Source: JAFMJV01 sp034436555
Lineage (GTDB): Bacteria > Chloroflexota > Limnocylindria > Limnocylindrales > CSP1-4
Direction of reading: 5' to 3'
Length of the DNA: 64,000 bases
Assembly (NCBI GenBank): GCA_034436555.1
Contig: DAOTUU010000020.1
Span: 1 to 64,000, forward strand
The notes beneath the pieces were generated by a model that did no database searches, was not told where the DNA came from, and saw nothing but the letters and a program-made list of their open reading frames with translations. The position numbers and the translations under genes are program-made. This document shows positions 59,469 through 64,000 of the stretch, piece by piece. Each line of letters starts with the position of its first letter. The first letter of the stretch is position 1.

Positions 59469-61220
59469 TCAGTGCTGGATGTCCACCGTGATGTCCACGA
59501 ACGGGGTGTCCTGCGTGGACGGGTCCGCCCACATGGGCGCCTGGATGGCGTGGCAGCCCCTGCCCACGACGCCCAGCACCACGTAGACCCTGTCGTCGCC
59601 CCCGGTCAGCGTGGTGATCGCCTTGACCGCGGCCTTGTCCGGGAGTCCCTGGATCGCCCGCGCGAGCGACACGCCGCGAGAGAATCGGATGACCGTCGCG
59701 ACATCCCCGGCCTGGGGGGCCGGCAGGCCGAGCGCCAGCTCCTCGATGGGCATCGTCTCGATGGCGACGCGGGTCACCGCATCGCCTCGCGTCTCGTCGG
59801 GCACGAGCCGCAGCGTCACCCGGTCGTAGTCGGCGCGTCCCGCCCAGTAGGCGCCGCTGAGGGTCCAGGCGCGGTTGAGCGGGTCGCGAAGCTGACCGGC
59901 ATCCCGGCACTCGAACGCGGCGGGTGCCGGCGCCCGCGGCGATGCGGTCGTGGTCACCGGACCGGGGGTCGATGTCGTGAGGGGCTTGAGGGTCGAGGCG
60001 GCCGTCCGGCGGGGCGTCGGCGACGGGGTCGCCGAGGGCGGCGCGAGCGTGGGCGCCGGCGAGGGCGTCGGCCGGGGGGTGGGGGCGGCGCTCGGTGTCG
60101 CCGTGGGGGTGGCGCGCGGCGCCAGGGTGACCACGGGTCCCGGGCCGGTCGCGGCGGGGCTCGCCAGCGCGTCCGGCGACGGTCCCGGGAGCGAGGATGC
60201 CGAGGCGCCGGGGGACGCGGCCTTGCCCGGCGATGCGCCGGCGCCGGGGATCGCGGACGCGAGCATCGTCCCGGGAGAGGGGTCCAGGCTGGCGGCGGCG
60301 ACGGGCGGCGTGTCGTCCGGCCCGCGCGGGATGAACCCGCCGAAGGCGATGACACCCACGACCACGACCGCGGCCAGCAGCAGCACCGTCCAGATGAACG
60401 CGACGGCGCGTCGGCCGCGCCCGCCTGCCACCGGCGTGAGGGGACGCGCCGCCGCCTGCGCCCCGAGGTCCGAATCGAGGCGCTGACCGCAGCGCTTGCA
60501 GTAGTCGCGGTTCCGGCCGTTGTCCTGGCCGCAGTTCCAGCACACGCCGGGAGTGGCTGCGGAGCTCCTGCCCGCACGCGCCGACGCGCTCACCGGCAGC
60601 CAGCCCGCGTCGTCGGCGGGATCGCCCAGCGCCGAGGCCGTCCATGCGGTGGCCGGACGGTTCCAGCCGGGAGGCGGCTCCTGGGGCCACCCGTCGGCCG
60701 GTGCCTGGACGTCCGGCCCCCACGGACCCGATGCGGGCGGCGGCGGCGCCCAGCCCGCGGGCGGCACCGTCGATGCGTGTGCGGCCGTGGCGGCCATGGC
60801 CGCGGCTGCCCCGGCGGGCGGTGTCGCGGGTGGTTGCCCCCCCGGCGGCAGCGCGAGGGGCGGCGTGACCGCGGGAGGCGGCCCGCCTGGTGACGCCGGC
60901 CGCGCCTGGAGCGGCGCACCTGCCTGGAGCGGCGCTCCGGCGTGACCCGGCGCCCCGGCGTAGCCCGGCGCGCCTGCCTGGAGCGGAGGTCCCGCCGACC
61001 CCGGCCGCGGCTGACCTGGTCCACCCGCCTGGGCCGGCAGCCCGGGGTGCTCGCCGACCGGCCACAGCGGGAATCCGGGCGGCAACCCCGTCACCTCCGC
61101 GGGTCCCCGATGGGCACCCGCCGGCCCGGACGCCGCCAGCGGAGCGCCGCACGTCGCACAGGTCGGCGCGCCGGGGGCGCTGCGCGCTCGACAGACGGGG
61201 CACACGATGGAGTCGGCCAT
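59469..61220 (-). CDS. zinc-ribbon membrane protein with Pro/Ala/Thr-rich linkers
   Basis: The 583-aa protein starts with a zinc ribbon (CPVCRA...CATCGA, Cys 7, 10, 21, 24), followed by a ~150-residue Pro/Gly/Ala region with AGAPLQAG repeats, and a second zinc ribbon (CWNCGQ...CKRCGQ, about 225-245). One membrane span (VAFIWTVLLLAAVVVVGVIA) leads to a Pro/Thr/Ala-rich stalk and a C-terminal folded domain (about 460-583). Function is not recognised. It lies between two M4 peptidase genes on the opposite strand. TAGACT (61316-61321, minus strand) is a -10 candidate. Confidence 0.72.
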   Translation of the reverse strand: MADSIVCPVCRARSAPGAPTCATCGAPLAASGPAGAHRGPAEVTGLPPGFPLWPVGEHPGLPAQAGGPGQPRPGSAGPPLQAGAPGYAGAPGHAGAPLQAGAPLQARPASPGGPPPAVTPPLALPPGGQPPATPPAGAAAAMAATAAHASTVPPAGWAPPPPASGPWGPDVQAPADGWPQEPPPGWNRPATAWTASALGDPADDAGWLPVSASARAGRSSAATPGVCWNCGQDNGRNRDYCKRCGQRLDSDLGAQAAARPLTPVAGGRGRRAVAFIWTVLLLAAVVVVGVIAFGGFIPRGPDDTPPVAAASLDPSPGTMLASAIPGAGASPGKAASPGASASSLPGPSPDALASPAATGPGPVVTLAPRATPTATPSAAPTPRPTPSPAPTLAPPSATPSPTPRRTAASTLKPLTTSTPGPVTTTASPRAPAPAAFECRDAGQLRDPLNRAWTLSGAYWAGRADYDRVTLRLVPDETRGDAVTRVAIETMPIEELALGLPAPQAGDVATVIRFSRGVSLARAIQGLPDKAAVKAITTLTGGDDRVYVVLGVVGRGCHAIQAPMWADPSTQDTPFVDITVDIQH

Positions 61221-61406
61221 GGACCTCGAGTCCTGCGGTGGACGGGCGTCGCTGGTCGCCCGCCGGTGCGCCGAGGCACCACCCCGGACATCGGTCGCGC
61301 GATCAGATCACCCGGAGTCTAGCGGTCTCCCCGGATGCGACCATGACGCGGCAGGCCCCCTCGCGATCGGGACCATCGGGGGTGTGTGGGTTGCGGGGTG
61401 CTGAGG

Positions 61407-61412
61407 TACGCT
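61407..61412 (+). promoter_or_regulatory. -10 box (TACGCT) of second M4 peptidase gene
   Basis: TACGCT lies 53 bases before the GTG start at 61466, which has its own GAGGAG ribosome site. Confidence 0.4.
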
Positions 61413-61465
61413 GCGACGCGCAGCGCCGGTGCCCGTCCCCCGCTGCACGCCCCCGAGGAGACAGC

Positions 61466-64000
61466 GTGCGGTTCAGGGTCCCGGTCATCGCGGTGGTGGC
61501 CGCGCTCATCGTCGCGTCGGTCTCCGTCCCGTCCGCGGCCCAGGATCGTCGGGTGGCCGATCGCGGCGCGCAGCGGGAGCTCCTGGCCCGCCTGGACGGC
61601 GACGCACGGGTGTCTCGTGACCGTCCGTCCGGCGAGGTGCGCGCCATCCGCGGCGCGCGCGGCCCCATCGCGTCGGCCCGCTCGCTGGGCGACCCCCGCA
61701 CCCCGGCCGGCGCCGCGCGCGCCTTCCTGGGTCGGTTCGGGCCGCTGCTGGGCGTGACGTCTCCGAGCCGACAGCTGCGCGTGTCGCGCGTCGACCGCGG
61801 GTCGCGCACCGGCACGTACGTGCGCTATCAGCAGCAGATCGATGGCGTGCCGGTGCTCGGCGGCGAGATCGTGGTCGTCGTGGACGGGCGCCTGAACGTG
61901 CGGGCGGTGCGCGGCGAGACGTCGCGCGGTCGGACCGTGGCGGAGCGACCGAGCGTCTCGCCGGGTGCCGCGCAGGCCGCCGCCCGCGACGCGGTGGCGC
62001 GCGCCACGGGCGTGCCGGCTGATCGCCTGCGCGCCGATCGCCCCACCCGCTGGGTGTTCGATCCTCGCCTGCTGGATGCACCGGGCCTGCCCCACGCGCG
62101 GCTCGTGTGGCGGACGCGGGTCCAGGATGCGTCGGGACGGATCGACTGGTTCGTCGCGGTGGATGCGCGGACGGGGGTGCCGGCGCTCGCGTTCGACCAG
62201 CGCACGACGGGCGTCCCGGCCACGGCCCCCCAGCGCATCTGCGACCAGCAGGGCCGACGCGAGAGCACGCTCGACCGCCTCCCGTGCACCTCGGCGGGCG
62301 CCCTCGTCCCACCCTACGGCTCGGCGGATGCGGGCCATGCGGAGGCGGCCACGCAGGCGACCCACGACCTGTACCGCCAGCGCTTCGGGTTCGACCTGGC
62401 GGCGGAGCTGGGCGGGACCCTGGTGTCCACGGTGCGCTACTGTCCCCGGCCCGCGGGAGGCGAATGCCCCTACGGCAACGCGTTCTGGGACGGTGCCCAG
62501 ATGGTCTACGGTGCCGGCTTCGCGTCCGCGGACGACGTCGTCGGCCACGAGCTGACGCACGGTGTCACGGAGCACACGTCCAACCTGCTGTACTACATGC
62601 AGTCGGGCGCCATCAACGAGGCCCTCTCGGACATCTTCGGGGAGGCCGCGGACCTCACCCACGACCTGTCCTTCGACACGGACACCGCGGGCAGCCGCTG
62701 GGAGATCGGCGAGGACCTCCCGGCCGCCGTCGGCGTGATCCGCGACATGGCGGACCCCACCCGGTTCGACCACCCCGACAGCGTGGACAGCGACCTCTGG
62801 GACGACGACCCGCGGGAGGTGGACAGCGGCGGCGTCCACTCCAACAGCGGCGTGGCGAACCATGCGTTCTGGCTGATGGTGGAGGGCCCTGACCCGCTGG
62901 ACCCCTCGCCCGACATCGCCATGGACCAGGCGCTCGCGATCTGGTTCCTGGCCCTCCGCTCCCTGCTCACGAGCGCATCGGACTACGACGACCTGGCGAG
63001 CTCGCTGCTGCTCGCCTGCGACCAGCTGGCCGGCGTGCCGGGCGGCGTGCGGGATGGTGCAGGGGGTCCCTCGCGGGACATCGAGTCGGCCGACTGCGCC
63101 GAGGACGGCCCGCTGGACTCCGCCATCGCCGCCACCCACATGCGCTGGGATGACCGCACCCGGGGCACGCGACCCCGGCCGCGCTGCACGGACCCCGATG
63201 CGACGGTGACGCCCCTCCTTGCCGACGCCATCGACGAGGCAGGGACGGGCTGGGCCTTCGACGCGGGCGGTGACGCTCGGTGGTCCACGTCGGCGCTCTA
63301 CGGGTTCCCCGCGCCCGGGGACCCATCCGCTCCACCCTGGCACCTGTGGGGCCAGGACCTCGCGCGCACCGCCGACCGCCGCCTCCGGCGCGCGAGCGGC
63401 GTCGCCATCCCGGCCTCCGGGCGCCCGGTGTTCCTGTGGTTCCGCCACGCCTACGGATTCGACGACGGCTCGGAGGACCTCGACCCGACCGATCGCCGGT
63501 ACGACGGTGGCCTGGTGGAGCTGTCCGCCGACGGGGGCGCGTGGCGGGACGTTACCCCGCTCTACCTCTCCGGGGCGCCCACGCGGCGGCTGTACACCGG
63601 CGACACGAACCCGCTCAAGGGCCGCGTGGCGTTCGGCGCCGAGAGCGGCGGCTACGTCACGGCCCGCCTGAACCTGTGGGGCACCCCGGCGCTCGGGTTC
63701 GGGGGTACGGCCACGCGGGTCTCCTTCCGGCTGGGCACGGACAGCCGATACGGCGGTGAGGGCTGGTACATCGACGACGTGACCATCTACACCTGCGTCA
63801 ACGCCGGCGAGTCCGAACCGCCGACGGTGGGCGTCCCGGCGGTGTCGCTGCGGCCCGGCTCGATGACCTCGACCGGCCGGGTGCCGGTGACCGTGACGGC
63901 CTCGGTGACGGGGGACGGCTTCATCATGGGCCGGGTCGCGGTCGGCGGCGTCAGCGTGGGCGGGACGGTCGCCGGCGAGCGCGTCACCGGCTCGATGCCC
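61466..64000 (+). CDS. secreted M4 metallopeptidase with InhA-like tail (3' end outside window)
   Basis: From GTG 61466 (after GAGGAG) the frame is open to the last base, giving 845 visible residues. Signal peptide RFRVPVIAVVAALIVASVSV leads to a propeptide with YVRYQQQIDGVPVLGGEIVV. The M4 domain has HELTH (361-365), third ligand E385 in NEALSD and the second-half GGVHSNSGVANHAFW (His 458). The C-terminal sandwich repeats the GGLVELS and GWYIDDVTIYTC features of the upstream paralogue and then begins a Val/Thr-rich Ig-like domain. The product is truncated only by the window edge. Confidence 0.88.
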   Translation, partial: MRFRVPVIAVVAALIVASVSVPSAAQDRRVADRGAQRELLARLDGDARVSRDRPSGEVRAIRGARGPIASARSLGDPRTPAGAARAFLGRFGPLLGVTSPSRQLRVSRVDRGSRTGTYVRYQQQIDGVPVLGGEIVVVVDGRLNVRAVRGETSRGRTVAERPSVSPGAAQAAARDAVARATGVPADRLRADRPTRWVFDPRLLDAPGLPHARLVWRTRVQDASGRIDWFVAVDARTGVPALAFDQRTTGVPATAPQRICDQQGRRESTLDRLPCTSAGALVPPYGSADAGHAEAATQATHDLYRQRFGFDLAAELGGTLVSTVRYCPRPAGGECPYGNAFWDGAQMVYGAGFASADDVVGHELTHGVTEHTSNLLYYMQSGAINEALSDIFGEAADLTHDLSFDTDTAGSRWEIGEDLPAAVGVIRDMADPTRFDHPDSVDSDLWDDDPREVDSGGVHSNSGVANHAFWLMVEGPDPLDPSPDIAMDQALAIWFLALRSLLTSASDYDDLASSLLLACDQLAGVPGGVRDGAGGPSRDIESADCAEDGPLDSAIAATHMRWDDRTRGTRPRPRCTDPDATVTPLLADAIDEAGTGWAFDAGGDARWSTSALYGFPAPGDPSAPPWHLWGQDLARTADRRLRRASGVAIPASGRPVFLWFRHAYGFDDGSEDLDPTDRRYDGGLVELSADGGAWRDVTPLYLSGAPTRRLYTGDTNPLKGRVAFGAESGGYVTARLNLWGTPALGFGGTATRVSFRLGTDSRYGGEGWYIDDVTIYTCVNAGESEPPTVGVPAVSLRPGSMTSTGRVPVTVTASVTGDGFIMGRVAVGGVSVGGTVAGERVTGSMP

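Overview
This window is very GC-rich (roughly 70%) bacterial chromosomal DNA. It carries an ATP-type PEP carboxykinase, many secreted beta-propeller and thermolysin-type proteins, and a strong habit of placing a TANNNT -10 box only 5-10 nt before the start codon, which implies leaderless mRNAs. I infer a Chloroflexota lineage of the Limnocylindria type. A high-GC actinobacterium is the main alternative. Taxonomy rests on gene style only and is not proven. No rRNA, tRNA or CRISPR array was seen.

Layout. 1-11,600 is mostly core: the end of a lipoprotein gene, lgt, a cystathionine beta-synthase, an ~82-bp palindrome-bearing tandem array followed by a C-rich minisatellite, pckA, a cupin, a membrane protein, a tryptophanase-type lyase, and a three-gene metal-chelate/cobalamin-type ABC importer with a palindromic operator in its promoter.

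11,600-29,500 is an accessory defence/toxin-antitoxin island. It holds a VapBC pair, three equal-length Uma2 (DUF820) genes that each carry the same upstream promoter module, a decayed vapBC, a Schlafen/AlbA-type ATPase with an operator-like inverted repeat, several toxin and HTH remnants, and a type III-like restriction-modification pair. The pair is split: mod ends at 18,500 and res lies at 26,452-29,433. Between them are a DUF4411-type PIN protein with an ImmA/IrrE peptidase, an MNT nucleotidyltransferase, a VapBC pair, hipB with a broken hipA, a duplicated res 3' end and a Fic protein. A ~138-bp repeat containing promoter, GTG start and first codons is shared by mod and the nucleotidyltransferase gene.

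29,500-34,750 contains copper nitrite reductase with a very strong terminator, a flavodoxin, OsmC, a soluble histidine-kinase-like protein and a trans-sulfuration enzyme. 34,800-40,900 is a sugar-utilisation locus (binding protein, ATPase, permease, GH4 glycosidase) with a convergent GntR repressor gene. The same 16-bp operator core precedes both the transporter operon and gntR.

40,900-64,000 is again core-like: an M1-like metallopeptidase, malate dehydrogenase, a cytidylate-kinase-like protein plus MFS exporter, a degenerate Lgt paralogue overlapping an ECF sigma factor and putative anti-sigma gene, secreted propeller proteins, methylmalonate/malonate semialdehyde dehydrogenase, an iron-type alcohol dehydrogenase with an ABM protein, a double cupredoxin, dihydropyrimidinase, and two M4 peptidases with InhA-like tails on either side of a zinc-ribbon membrane protein. 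The second peptidase runs off the window.
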